Positions 1 through 8,844 of a stretch of 64,000 nt of DNA are shown here, piece after piece. A program made the position numbers and the translations under genes. Within the stretch, counting starts at the first letter, position 1. Every line of letters begins with the position of its first letter. This DNA is from an uncultured Lachnospiraceae bacterium (lineage in GTDB: Bacteria > Bacillota > Clostridia > Lachnospirales > Lachnospiraceae), in contig CAMNSZ010000012.1 of assembly GCA_946557105.1 (NCBI GenBank), positions 37,266 through 101,265 of the forward strand, given 5' to 3'. Below the pieces are notes generated by a model. The model was not told the DNA's origin. It saw only the letters and a list, made by a program, of their open reading frames with translations, and made no database searches.

Positions 1-133
1 CCATACCCCCTGCAGTCTTAATTTTTTTGGATACTCCCAAAAACGGACATAACCCCAAAAACTGGCTTAGTACCACATTGCTCACCAAGGAGGAGCCAAT
101 CAAAATAACCAATAAATCCTTAACATTGTCCAT
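1..133 (-). CDS. rnfA: Rnf complex subunit A, N-terminal part (runs off the window)
   Basis: The first 44 codons are in the window and the rest lies beyond base 1. The protein begins [20 protein letters not shown] and contains the GLCPFLG segment. In this family the cysteine of that segment helps bind an iron-sulfur centre in the membrane between RnfA and RnfE. The ATG follows the rnfE stop codon with no gap, and its ribosome binding site (AAGGGGG) lies inside the end of rnfE, so translation is probably coupled. RnfA is a multi-spanning subunit of the Na+ or H+ pumping ferredoxin:NAD+ oxidoreductase. Confidence 0.93.
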   Translation of the reverse strand, partial: MDNVKDLLVILIGSSLVSNVVLSQFLGLCPFLGVSKKIKTAGGM

Positions 134-907
134 TTATCTGTCCCCCTTTTCCATGTCTATAAATTCCAGCTCATCGTTTTTTCCCTGATTCACCGCAGTA
201 GTATCATAAAATCTCTTGGAACAGCCCTTATCGGAACAATTCATACAGTCCTCGCTGCAGCCCGAACCGATATGTCTTGCTTCCTTTCCCACCTTCTCCC
301 TGCTCTCCTTTAAATAATTCTGAAATGCGGTGAGCGCGGCGAGCACAAAGAATGCGCCCGGAGCCAATATGAAAATGGTGATGGGCGTGTAAGAATCCGG
401 CATAATGGGATAATCAAAGAACGTTCCCGCACCAAGAAACTCACGCACCGCGCCTATGCAGGTTAAGGCAAAGGAAAAGCCAAGTCCCATACCTATACCG
501 TCAAACAAAGAGGGTATGGGAGGATTGGAATATGCATAGCTCTCCGCCCTTCCCAATATAATACAGTTTACTACAATCAGCGGAATGTACATTCCCAACG
601 CTTCGTTCAGGGAAGGAATATACGCCTCCAAAAGAAGCTGAACCGCCGTTACGAAAGAAGCAATAATAACAATAAAGGCTGGAATTCTCACGCGATTAGG
701 AATAATTCCCCGAAGCAGGGAGATTATCAGGTTGCTAAGCATAAGAACCACCGTGGTGGTAAGCCCCATTCCCAAACCGTTTATAGCAGATGTAGTTACC
801 GCCAGCGTAGGGCACATTCCCAGCATCAGCACAAAAGTAGGGTTTTCTTTTAAAAGACCGTTGGTAAGCCTTTCTCCCGCCGTAGAAAATGACGATTTCT
901 TACTCAT
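134..907 (-). CDS. rnfE: Rnf complex subunit E
   Basis: A 257-residue hydrophobic subunit of the Rnf ferredoxin:NAD+ oxidoreductase and paralog of RnfA. The conserved GMCPTLAV segment near residues 30-37 and a second cysteine in a later helix (SFALTCIGAVREF) are the expected partners of RnfA for the membrane iron-sulfur centre. The start overlaps the end of rnfG by 8 bases behind a GGGAGGTGG site. The soluble C-terminus, about residues 212-228, carries four closely spaced cysteines (GSGCSEDCMNCSDKGC), which is longer and more cysteine-rich than the enterobacterial protein. Family assignment is firm; a metal-binding role for the tail is inference. Confidence 0.95.
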   Translation of the reverse strand: MSKKSSFSTAGERLTNGLLKENPTFVLMLGMCPTLAVTTSAINGLGMGLTTTVVLMLSNLIISLLRGIIPNRVRIPAFIVIIASFVTAVQLLLEAYIPSLNEALGMYIPLIVVNCIILGRAESYAYSNPPIPSLFDGIGMGLGFSFALTCIGAVREFLGAGTFFDYPIMPDSYTPITIFILAPGAFFVLAALTAFQNYLKESREKVGKEARHIGSGCSEDCMNCSDKGCSKRFYDTTAVNQGKNDELEFIDMEKGDR

Positions 908-1523
908 TTACTCCACCTCCCTGCATTAACCGCGCCGCCGCCTTAAGTCCGCCGTTTACGGCGTTAGTCACCGCTTTTGTGGTAATCGTAGCTCCGCTTA
1001 TGGCGTCAATCTCACTTTCCGACTGGCTTCCTGTTTTGGTAAAAGTGAAACTTCCTGCTTTTTTCTCATGGAACTGCGGCGCCAATACCTTCTCCGCCTG
1101 CATACCCAGACCCGGCGTTTCCGAAATCTCCAATATAGAAATATCCTTTAACACTCCGTCCAGCGTAACGCCCATATACAACACAATGCTGCCTCCGTAT
1201 CCCTCGGAGGATGTCGTCTGCAAAACATATCCTAACACTGTCTTATCGGCGCCTAATGCCTCATAAACGGTTCCAACCGTAACACCGTCCTCGGAAAGCT
1301 CCGCCGCAAGCTCTTCATCCACGGTACAGGAAAGCTCTCTGAATTCCTCAGCCTCCGAAAATACTGCCGCACACGCTCTCTGCACCGCTTTTTGCCTCTG
1401 AATCTCAATAGGCTCCTTGGTGAGCTCATAAATAAATCCCAACACCAGTCCGGCAATCAGCGTGATTGCAAACAAAATACCCGCTTCTTTCAACATTACT
1501 TTAATATCCGAATTATTTTTCAT
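900..1523 (-). CDS. rnfG: Rnf complex subunit G (covalent flavoprotein)
   Basis: About 207 residues, with one N-terminal membrane helix (IKVMLKEAGILFAITLIAGL) and an extracytoplasmic FMN-binding domain. The SGATITT motif near the C-terminus carries the threonine that, in this family, is bonded to FMN through phosphate. I chose the ATG at 1521-1523 because AAGGAGG sits seven bases before it. An upstream in-frame start at 1550 would lie well within rnfD and has no such site. The gene overlaps the rnfD end by 11 bases and the rnfE start by 8, so the cluster is one translationally coupled operon. Confidence 0.95.
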   Translation of the reverse strand: MKNNSDIKVMLKEAGILFAITLIAGLVLGFIYELTKEPIEIQRQKAVQRACAAVFSEAEEFRELSCTVDEELAAELSEDGVTVGTVYEALGADKTVLGYVLQTTSSEGYGGSIVLYMGVTLDGVLKDISILEISETPGLGMQAEKVLAPQFHEKKAGSFTFTKTGSQSESEIDAISGATITTKAVTNAVNGGLKAAARLMQGGGVNE

Positions 1524-2448
1524 ACCTTCTGCCTCCTTTTCCGAAAGCAACAGGTCTTGTCACCTTCTCTATCAAGGGCACAAGAAGATTTCCCAAAATA
1601 ATGGCATAAGAGACCCCTTCCGCACTCGGTCCGAATAAACGGAAAATCCCTGTCATCAAGCCTAAAAATACTCCGAACAGATACTGCCCTTTTATAGTAA
1701 TGGGCCTTGTTACATAATCCGTCGCCATAAAGAAGGCTCCCAGCATAAGTCCGCCGCCGGCAAGCTGCGCGGAAATGTAGGAAGGGTCAAATCCCCTCCC
1801 GCCAAACAACACGATAAACACGATAAAGGTGACTATGTAGCTGCCGGGAATCCTTAAATCAATCACTCCTGTAAGCAATAAGAAACATGCTCCCGCTACC
1901 AATGCTATCATGGATGTTTCTCCGATGGTTCCCGCCGTGTTTCCCAGAATCATGTCCGTCACATCCACGCCCCCTCCCGCCTTTATTATCGCAAGAGGCG
2001 TTGCTCCCGAATACGCGTCACAAGCAAAATCCGTCATCTGCAAGGGAAAGGAAATCAAAAGAAAACACCTTGCGGCCAATGCCGGATTCATAAAATTCTG
2101 CCCCAGTCCGCCAAAAAGCATCTTTACCACCAATATTGCAAACACACCGCCAAGCGCCGCCATCCACAGAGGTATATTCACCGGCAGATTCAATGCAAGA
2201 AGAAGTCCGGTCACCACCGCGGACAAATCGATAACGGTAAGCTTTTTCTTATATAATCCGAATAAAAATTCCGTAAGCACCGTGGATGCAATCGTTACCA
2301 GAATCACTAACAGCGCTCTCAGCCCAAAATTATAAATTCCAAATCCCGCGGCCGGAAGCAGCGCGACAATCACCGCAGCCATAATCCCGACGGTAGTAGA
2401 CTTAGAACGGATATGGGGATTGGACGATACCTTTAATAAATCGCTCAC
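1513..2448 (-). CDS. rnfD: Rnf complex subunit D (covalent flavoprotein)
   Basis: A 311-residue membrane protein of the NqrB/RnfD family with many transmembrane segments. The sequence YSGATPLAII near residue 153 is the FMN attachment motif; the threonine of SGAT is the ligand in the family. It passes electrons within the Rnf complex that couples reduced ferredoxin oxidation by NAD+ to ion pumping. It lies 13 bases after rnfC and overlaps rnfG. Nothing in the sequence looks broken, and the length is normal for Clostridia. Confidence 0.95.
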   Translation of the reverse strand: MSDLLKVSSNPHIRSKSTTVGIMAAVIVALLPAAGFGIYNFGLRALLVILVTIASTVLTEFLFGLYKKKLTVIDLSAVVTGLLLALNLPVNIPLWMAALGGVFAILVVKMLFGGLGQNFMNPALAARCFLLISFPLQMTDFACDAYSGATPLAIIKAGGGVDVTDMILGNTAGTIGETSMIALVAGACFLLLTGVIDLRIPGSYIVTFIVFIVLFGGRGFDPSYISAQLAGGGLMLGAFFMATDYVTRPITIKGQYLFGVFLGLMTGIFRLFGPSAEGVSYAIILGNLLVPLIEKVTRPVAFGKGGRRYEK

Positions 2449-2461
2449 TCTTTTTTCCTCC

Positions 2462-3781
2462 CTAGTTCTTTTTCCTTTTTGCCAGCTGTATTTTTCGCAT
2501 GGACTTGATCTCCTGAGTCAGAGGTCTCTTTGCCGGACAAATAAAGCTGCAGCAGCCGCATTCACAGCACTCCATTCCGTTATTTTCCAAAAATGCTTCC
2601 TCGTCAAAATGCTCCGCATAATCCGCAAGCCTGCTGGGAACCACTCTTCCCGGACACACCTCCACGCATCTTCCACAGTTAATACAGGGTCCCGGCTCCA
2701 TGGCGGATACCTCATCCTTGGATAGCGCAAGCAGCGCCGTGGAGGTTTTGGTAATAGGCACGTTAAGCTCGAACATACTAAAGCCCATCATAGGACCCCC
2801 GCAGATAATCTTCTCCGGTTTTCCCTTAAAGCCTCCCGCCTCTTCTATCAGCTCGCTATAGTTCGTTCCGATACGCACCTTAAAATTACGGGGATGGGCA
2901 ATCGCATCGCCCGTCACAGTCACAATCCTCTCCATTAAGGGTCTGCCCTCCGCCACAGCGCGATACACTGCCACTATGGTATCCACATTATTTACAACGC
3001 AGCCCACGTCCGCCGGCAGCATGGAGGAATTTACCTTTCTTCCAGTGACGGCATAGATAAGCGTGCGCTCTCCCCCTTGCGGATATTTTGTCTTAAGCGC
3101 TCTGACGCTGATTCTTTTTTCGTCCTTGGTAAGCTGCTTAAACAGCGCCACGCAATCAGGCTTGTTATCCTCGATGGCCAGAATGCCCTGCGCATTTTCA
3201 AACAGCCTGAGAATAACCTTAAGTCCTCCGATTACTTTATCCGGCTCTTCAAGCATGCGCCGATAATCCGACGTCAGGTACGGCTCACATTCGGCGCAGT
3301 TGGCTATTACATATTCGATTTTCGCCGGTTCCTTAGGCGACAGCTTCACATGGGTGGGAAACCCTGCGCCGCCCATTCCCACAATCCCGGCTTCCTTGAC
3401 TGCCTCTATAATCTCTTCTCTGCTCAGCTTTTCCATAGGGGCAATAGGGTAAAAGCCCACGTCCTCGTATAGGCCGTCGTTCTCCACTACGATACTCATA
3501 ACACTGTCGCCCGTAACTACCCGCCGCGGCTCGACCGCCTTCACCGTTCCCGATACCGACGCATAAATAGGCGCCGATACAAAGCCGCCGCTCTCCGCAA
3601 TTTTCTGCCCGACCAACACCCTGTCACCCTTTGTCACAAGGGGCTGCGCCGGCGCTCCGATATGCTGCGAAAGCGGATACACCAGATCACCCTTGGGAAG
3701 AATCTCCTTGATAGGCTTATCCTTAGACAATTCCTTTCCATCATAGGGATGGATACCGCCCACAAATGTCAACTTTGCCAT
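2462..3781 (-). CDS. rnfC: Rnf complex subunit C (NADH-binding, two 4Fe-4S clusters)
   Basis: About 439 residues, the cytoplasmic electron-output subunit of Rnf. It shows an N-terminal lipoyl-like region, a glycine-rich nucleotide/FMN region (GIVGMGGAGFPTHVKL) and two ferredoxin cluster motifs, CINCGRCVEVCP and CCECGCCSFICP, near residues 366 and 404. An ATG at 3790 is also in frame, but the AAAGGA site is only two bases from it and about ten bases from the ATG at 3781, so I prefer 3781. It is the first gene of rnfC-D-G-E-A. The promoter must lie in the 220-base divergent region before the plus-strand nuclease gene. Confidence 0.95.
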   Translation of the reverse strand: MAKLTFVGGIHPYDGKELSKDKPIKEILPKGDLVYPLSQHIGAPAQPLVTKGDRVLVGQKIAESGGFVSAPIYASVSGTVKAVEPRRVVTGDSVMSIVVENDGLYEDVGFYPIAPMEKLSREEIIEAVKEAGIVGMGGAGFPTHVKLSPKEPAKIEYVIANCAECEPYLTSDYRRMLEEPDKVIGGLKVILRLFENAQGILAIEDNKPDCVALFKQLTKDEKRISVRALKTKYPQGGERTLIYAVTGRKVNSSMLPADVGCVVNNVDTIVAVYRAVAEGRPLMERIVTVTGDAIAHPRNFKVRIGTNYSELIEEAGGFKGKPEKIICGGPMMGFSMFELNVPITKTSTALLALSKDEVSAMEPGPCINCGRCVEVCPGRVVPSRLADYAEHFDEEAFLENNGMECCECGCCSFICPAKRPLTQEIKSMRKIQLAKRKKN

Positions 3782-4005
3782 ACTGCTCATATCCTTTCTT
3801 ACCCGTCAAGCTTTCCCAAACGGATATAAAATTTGTTGAATGCATAGTAAAAATATCGAAATTTGCAATATTTCTTGTACTATTTAAATATACTATTTTT
3901 TTATATAAAATACTACTGTAAATTTAAAATTTATGTTATGATTATTACAATAAACCTTACAGTATTCTTATGTACCAAACATATTTAACCACAAAGGAGG
4001 CTCCC

Positions 4006-5109
4006 ATGAAAATTTCCGAAGAAACGCTGGAGGGTTTTTCCGTTTCTTACCCCTTGGAAAAGCTTGCTCCGTTGGAACGCATATTATTTATTGATATCGA
4101 GACCACTGGTTTTACCGTCCAGTCCAGCCGGATTTATATGATTGGCTGCGCCTACTTTCAGGCCGGGAAATGGCGCACTATACAATGGCTGTCCGAAAAT
4201 TATGAGCAGGAAGCCGATATAATATCCGCTTTTTTTGAATTTGCCAAGTTATATCAATATTTAGTACATTTTAACGGAAACAATTTTGACCTGCCCTTTA
4301 TCTCCAAGAAATGCGCCCAGCTCTCTCTTCCGTTTTCCTTCGACGCATTTGACGGCATTGATCTGTATCAGAGAATTTCACCGTATAAATTCTTTTTAAA
4401 GCTGCCAAACTGCAAACAAAAAACATTGGAAATGTTTCTTGGCGTAGGACGCAAGGATGTTTTTTCCGGCGGGGAGCTTATCGGCATTTATCACGACTAT
4501 GTTAAATCTCCCTCCGGCTTTTCGGAAAGCGCTCTTTTTCTGCACAATGCAGACGATTTAAAGGGAATGCTGCAAATTCTTCCCATTCTCGCTTATTATG
4601 ACCTTTTCAACGAACCAATTAAGGCGAGAAAGGTTCAGGCAAATTATTACCGCGACCTGCATTCCCAAAAGCGCAAGGAGCTGTTAATAACTCTGACTCT
4701 CCCCACGCCTCTTCCCATGCCGGTCTCCGCCTCCGCCAATGCCTGCTATTTCCGCGGAGAGGGCCCGGAAGCCACCTTAAAGGTTCCTATCTATGAGGAA
4801 GAGCTGAAATATTTTTATTCCAATTATAGGGATTATTATTACCTTCCCGACGAAGACGTAGCGCTCCACAAGTCCGTCGCCACATTCGTGGACAAGGACT
4901 ACCGCCTGCAGGCTACCGCGGCTACCTGTTATACCCGCAAATTTTCCGCCTACCTGCCGCAATGGGAGATTCTTTTCGAGCCTTTCTTTATGCGCGATTA
5001 TAAGAGTAAAGAACTGTTTTTTGAACTGACGGACGAAATGAAAAAGAACCGTGCCGGCTTTACCGCATATGCTTCGCATGTTCTCGCAATGATTGCCTCT
5101 ACTTACTAA
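4006..5109 (+). CDS. RNase H-like (DEDD-type) exonuclease domain protein, YprB-like
   Basis: A 367-residue protein. The segment LFIDIETTGF near residue 28 and HFNGNNFDLPFI near residue 93 are the first two acidic motifs of a DEDD 3'-5' exonuclease fold, as in the YprB-like RNase_H_2 family. The tail is uncharacterised. The start at 4006 has a textbook AAAGGAGG six bases upstream; a start at 3970 has none. It is transcribed away from the Rnf operon and ends at a strong terminator. Substrate and cellular role are unknown; DNA or RNA end processing is the family-level guess. Confidence 0.8.
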   Translation: MKISEETLEGFSVSYPLEKLAPLERILFIDIETTGFTVQSSRIYMIGCAYFQAGKWRTIQWLSENYEQEADIISAFFEFAKLYQYLVHFNGNNFDLPFISKKCAQLSLPFSFDAFDGIDLYQRISPYKFFLKLPNCKQKTLEMFLGVGRKDVFSGGELIGIYHDYVKSPSGFSESALFLHNADDLKGMLQILPILAYYDLFNEPIKARKVQANYYRDLHSQKRKELLITLTLPTPLPMPVSASANACYFRGEGPEATLKVPIYEEELKYFYSNYRDYYYLPDEDVALHKSVATFVDKDYRLQATAATCYTRKFSAYLPQWEILFEPFFMRDYKSKELFFELTDEMKKNRAGFTAYASHVLAMIASTY

Positions 5110-5130
5110 ATACAAATATGCGCCGGCACA

Positions 5131-5168
5131 AAAAGGAACCGACAATTAAAAATTGTCGGTTCCTTTTT
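5131..5168. terminator. Bidirectional intrinsic terminator
   Basis: A perfect 17-bp stem (AAAAGGAACCGACAATT with its complement) closes on an AAA loop. Each strand ends in a T run, so it can stop both the plus-strand nuclease gene and the minus-strand cheR transcript that converges on it. Confidence 0.9.
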
Positions 5169-5230
5169 ATCATAAAATTATTTTGTTTCCTCAAATAAGC
5201 TCTCTTATCCGGACTTGTTTTCCCGCCTGA

Positions 5231-6010
5231 TCAACCGGGCTTCACATAGAAGAAGGAGGATTTTCTCTCATATCCCATCTCTTTATAACCCATAATCTGT
5301 TCCGTACTTCCCACAAAAAGGATACCGCCTCTCGCCAACGACCTAAAATACTTTCTGAATACCTCGTCCTTTGCCTCCTCCGTAAAATAAATCAATACAT
5401 TACGGCAGACAATCATATGACAATCTGCAGGATACTCATCCTTTAACAAATTATGTTCTTTAAACTCAACCCTGTCCTTGATTTCATCGGAAATCTTATA
5501 GGAAGGACCTACCTGTGTAAAATATTTCTTTTTAAAATCGTCGGGCACTGCGGCAATACTCTTATCCGCATAAAGCCCTACCTTTGCCTTTGCGATAACC
5601 TGTTTATCCAAATCCGTGGCAAATATCTTTATCTGCTTGAGCGGCAGGTGGCGGGAGAGCGCCATCACCAATGAATATGGCTCGTCGCCGGTAGAACACG
5701 CCGCACTCCAAATTTTCAGATTCCTGCCAAATCTGGAAATCAGTCCGGGGATAATGACTTCGTCCAATATCTTCCATTGCTCCGGATTCCTATAAAACTC
5801 GGAGACATTTATGGTAATGTAATTGACAAACTCTTCAAACAAATGATTGTCCGATTTGATTGCCTGCACATACTTGTCGTACCCTTCTATTTTGTGCTTG
5901 GCAATCAGGGTATCAATCCGGCGTTTCATCTGCTTTTCCTTGTAGCTGCTCAAATCAATGGTCGTTAGCGACAAAATCTCCCTCTTAAAATATTCATAAT
6001 CATACGCCAT
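5231..6010 (-). CDS. cheR: Chemotaxis-type protein glutamate methyltransferase
   Basis: A 259-residue CheR. The N-terminal helical domain is followed by the SAM-binding fold with WSAACSTGDEPYSLVM near residue 103 and the NVLIYF and GSTEQI segments near the C-terminus. CheR methylates glutamates of methyl-accepting chemoreceptors using SAM. No other chemotaxis gene is nearby; it follows the S1-domain gene by 22 bases and probably shares its transcript. As a stand-alone CheR it may act on distant receptors, or on another target. The family call is secure, the partner is not. Confidence 0.93.
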   Translation of the reverse strand: MAYDYEYFKREILSLTTIDLSSYKEKQMKRRIDTLIAKHKIEGYDKYVQAIKSDNHLFEEFVNYITINVSEFYRNPEQWKILDEVIIPGLISRFGRNLKIWSAACSTGDEPYSLVMALSRHLPLKQIKIFATDLDKQVIAKAKVGLYADKSIAAVPDDFKKKYFTQVGPSYKISDEIKDRVEFKEHNLLKDEYPADCHMIVCRNVLIYFTEEAKDEVFRKYFRSLARGGILFVGSTEQIMGYKEMGYERKSSFFYVKPG

Positions 6011-6032
6011 AGAATGTACCTCACTCTACTGC

Positions 6033-7178
6033 TTATTCTTCGACAGCCTCGTCTGCCGCAATTACCGCATCAATATCAACGGAAACCACGTCTGCATCGG
6101 ATTCCTCCTGCTCTTTCACAGTATCAGGCTCCATGGTTGCCTTGATGCTTAAGGAAATCTTTTTCTCCTCCTCGTTAAAATCCACAACCTTTGCCGTTAC
6201 TTCCTCACCCACGCTAAGTACATCCGTCGGCTTTTCAACATGCTCCTTGGAAATCTGGGAAACATGAAGCAATGCGTCTACACCGGGCTCTAACTCTATA
6301 AAAGCGCCAAAATCGGTCATTCGCGCAACCTTACCGGTTACCATGCTGCCTACGGCATACTTGTTTGCCGCATCCTTCCATGGATTTGCATCGTCAAATT
6401 TCAAGGAGAGGGCAATCTTACTTCCGTTAATCTCTTTTATCAAAACCTTAACGGTATCCCCAACCTTAAATACCTTCTTGGGATGCTCAACCCTGCCCCA
6501 CGACATCTCGGAAATGTGAAGCAGACCGTCGGCGCCGCCCAAATCAATAAATGCGCCGAAATCTGTAACGTTCTTTACAGTACCCTCGACAATGTCACCC
6601 TCATGGATTCTGGCAAAAAGCTCCTTCTGAAGCTCTGCCTTCTTAGCGGAAATAAGCTGTCTGCGGTCTCCGATGTATCTTCTTCTCTTAGGATTGTACT
6701 CGCTGATAACAAATTCAATCTCCTGACCCGCATATTTATTTAAATCTTTTTCATAAGTATCGGAGACAAGGCTTGCCGGAATAAAAATCCTTACCTCGTC
6801 AACAATAACGCTGAGTCCGCCGTCAAGCACCTGCGCGACGGTAGCCTTTAATACCTCTTTATTATTATATGCCTCTTCGATTCTCTTATTACCTCTGTCG
6901 GCGGCAAGACGCTTGTAAGTTAAAAGTACTTGTCCTTCACCGTCGTTTACTTTAAGTATTTTCACTTCCATGGTATCGCCAACCTTAGCAACAGCGGTAA
7001 GGTCTACGGTGGAATCATTGGTATATTCATTTTTTGTAAGAATACCGTCCGACTTGTATCCGATGTTCAGGATGATTTCATCCGGCTTAACATCGATAAC
7101 TGTACCCTCGACTACCTCTCCTGCATGTATTGTCTTTAATGATTCTTCCAACATTTGTTCAAAAGTTAATTCTGACAT
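6033..7178 (-). CDS. S1 RNA-binding domain protein, ribosomal protein S1-like (four S1 domains)
   Basis: A 381-residue protein made of four OB-fold S1 repeats, starting near residues 20, 105, 192 and 277, followed by an acidic tail. The third and fourth are closest to consensus (VTDFGAFIDL, MTDFGAFIEL). Such proteins bind single-stranded RNA and help mRNA reach the ribosome. The ATG overlaps the 3' end of ispH by 20 bases with GAGGAGG just before it, so translation is coupled. In many Clostridia the same two parts form one IspH-S1 polypeptide (family knowledge). Here they are two genes in different frames. Confidence 0.9.
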   Translation of the reverse strand: MSELTFEQMLEESLKTIHAGEVVEGTVIDVKPDEIILNIGYKSDGILTKNEYTNDSTVDLTAVAKVGDTMEVKILKVNDGEGQVLLTYKRLAADRGNKRIEEAYNNKEVLKATVAQVLDGGLSVIVDEVRIFIPASLVSDTYEKDLNKYAGQEIEFVISEYNPKRRRYIGDRRQLISAKKAELQKELFARIHEGDIVEGTVKNVTDFGAFIDLGGADGLLHISEMSWGRVEHPKKVFKVGDTVKVLIKEINGSKIALSLKFDDANPWKDAANKYAVGSMVTGKVARMTDFGAFIELEPGVDALLHVSQISKEHVEKPTDVLSVGEEVTAKVVDFNEEEKKISLSIKATMEPDTVKEQEESDADVVSVDIDAVIAADEAVEE

Positions 7179-8007
7179 AATTTTGAACCTCCTCGATTAA
7201 TTTATTTGGGGTGGAAGCCCCAGCAGTAATACCCACCAGGCGAACAGCTTTAGGTAGTTCTAAATGCAAGTCATCCAGTGTCTGTATAAAATAGGTATGG
7301 GCACACTCCTTGCTGCAAATCTCATATAGCTTTCTCGTGTTAGAGCTGTGCTTGCCTCCTATCACTATCATAACGTCAGCCTCCGCCGCAAGAACCTGCG
7401 CCGAGCTTTGACGCTCCTCAGTTGCATTACAGATAGTATTCACAACACTATCATTGTAACCTTTTTTTTGAAAAATTTCAACTATATATTGAAATTTATT
7501 GTAGTTATATGTCGTTTGAGAGACAATGCAGATTTTCTTGTTCGCGGGCGGGTTATATTCCAACGCTTCCTCCGGAGTTTCCAGCACTGTGGCGGTAGAG
7601 TTGCACCAGCCCATAATCCCCTCCACCTCGGGGTGTCCGGGGTTGCCTATAATAATTATATGCTTTCCCTCGCTGCTCTCCTTGTCCACTATTTGATGAA
7701 TACGTTTTACGAACGGACAGGTCGCGTCTATACACTCCAAATGCTTTCGCTCCAAAATGTCATAGATTTCTTTCGGAACGCCGTGCGCCCTGATAATAAC
7801 GCTGCCCGATGAAAGCTTTAGAAGCTCCTCCCTATTTTCAATTACACCCACGCCCTTCTCCTTAAGATCTTTAACAACCTCCTCGTTGTGTACAATAGGT
7901 CCATAGGTATATATAGTTTTCCCAGTTTTTATCTGTTCATACACGGATTCTACCGCTCTCTTTACGCCAAAACAAAATCCTGCACATTGCGCAAGTCTGA
8001 TTTCCAT
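7159..8007 (-). CDS. ispH: 4-hydroxy-3-methylbut-2-enyl diphosphate reductase
   Basis: A 282-residue IspH, the last enzyme of the MEP isoprenoid pathway. It makes IPP and DMAPP from HMBPP with a 4Fe-4S cluster. The three cluster cysteines are present at C12 (AGFCFGVKRA), C97 (DATCPFVK) and C193 (NTICNATEERQ), and the catalytic HPEVEG segment is near residue 125. I chose the start at 8007, which has AAAGGA nine bases upstream; the in-frame ATG at 8031 has its site too close. It sits between cmk and the S1-domain gene, a common clostridial order. Confidence 0.95.
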   Translation of the reverse strand: MEIRLAQCAGFCFGVKRAVESVYEQIKTGKTIYTYGPIVHNEEVVKDLKEKGVGVIENREELLKLSSGSVIIRAHGVPKEIYDILERKHLECIDATCPFVKRIHQIVDKESSEGKHIIIIGNPGHPEVEGIMGWCNSTATVLETPEEALEYNPPANKKICIVSQTTYNYNKFQYIVEIFQKKGYNDSVVNTICNATEERQSSAQVLAAEADVMIVIGGKHSSNTRKLYEICSKECAHTYFIQTLDDLHLELPKAVRLVGITAGASTPNKLIEEVQNYVRINF

Positions 8008-8072
8008 GAAACAAATTCCTTTCCGATTCATCCTTTGAGAAATTTCATAGGTTTACGCTTCCATACCGGCGT

Positions 8073-8735
8073 TCAGTTTATTTTACATATATCCGATATC
8101 CTTTCAACCGCCTCTTCAATAGTCATATCCGAGGTATCCACCATAACGGCGTCCGCCGCCTGTCTTAACGGAGAATGCTCCCTGTGCATATCACGATAGT
8201 CCCGCTCCTCGATATCCGCCTTTATCTTTGCCGGATCACATGTCTCGCCCTTTGCAGCCAGCTCCTCAAAGCGTCTTTTTGCTCTGACCTCACTACTGGC
8301 GGTAAGATAAATTTTCACCTGCGCATCCGGCAGCACGCAGGTTCCGATATCCCTTCCGTCCATAATACAGTCGCTCCTTGCGGCAATCGCCCGCTGCAGC
8401 TCCACAATCTTTTTCCTGACCGCAGGCTGCAAGCTTATGACAGACGCCATATTCCCCACCTCCTCGGTACGCAGGCAGGCACTCACATTCTCACCGTTTA
8501 AATATACCGCCTGTACGCCTCCCTCGAATCCCAGAGAAATATCCGCATCCGCACACTTTTTACCGATGGCATCCCCGTCCGACAAATCAACCTTCTCCCT
8601 CAGCATAAATAAGGCCATTGCGCGGTACATAGCGCCGGTGTCCACACATATCATATTCATTTTTCTTGCCACGGCTCTGGCAATCGTGCTTTTTCCTGCG
8701 CCCGCAGGTCCGTCAATTGCAATATTATAACTCAT
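8073..8735 (-). CDS. cmk: Cytidylate kinase
   Basis: A 220-residue CMP/dCMP kinase. The P-loop DGPAGAGKSTIA is at residues 8-19, and MDGRDIGT and the NMP-binding segments follow in the expected order. It phosphorylates CMP and dCMP with ATP for nucleic acid precursor supply. The start at 8735 follows GGAGGA by six bases; a start at 8759 would be an untypical extension. It is upstream of ispH, and this cmk-ispH-S1 order is conserved in Clostridia. Confidence 0.95.
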   Translation of the reverse strand: MSYNIAIDGPAGAGKSTIARAVARKMNMICVDTGAMYRAMALFMLREKVDLSDGDAIGKKCADADISLGFEGGVQAVYLNGENVSACLRTEEVGNMASVISLQPAVRKKIVELQRAIAARSDCIMDGRDIGTCVLPDAQVKIYLTASSEVRAKRRFEELAAKGETCDPAKIKADIEERDYRDMHREHSPLRQAADAVMVDTSDMTIEEAVERISDICKIN

Positions 8736-8844
8736 ACTAATCCTCCATGCCGCCAACAACCCGCGAATCCGGGCGTCAGCACAAATTCAAAATTTAATTA
8801 TAGACTGACAGGCTTATTTTCAATCCACCCTGACGTCCGAATTT

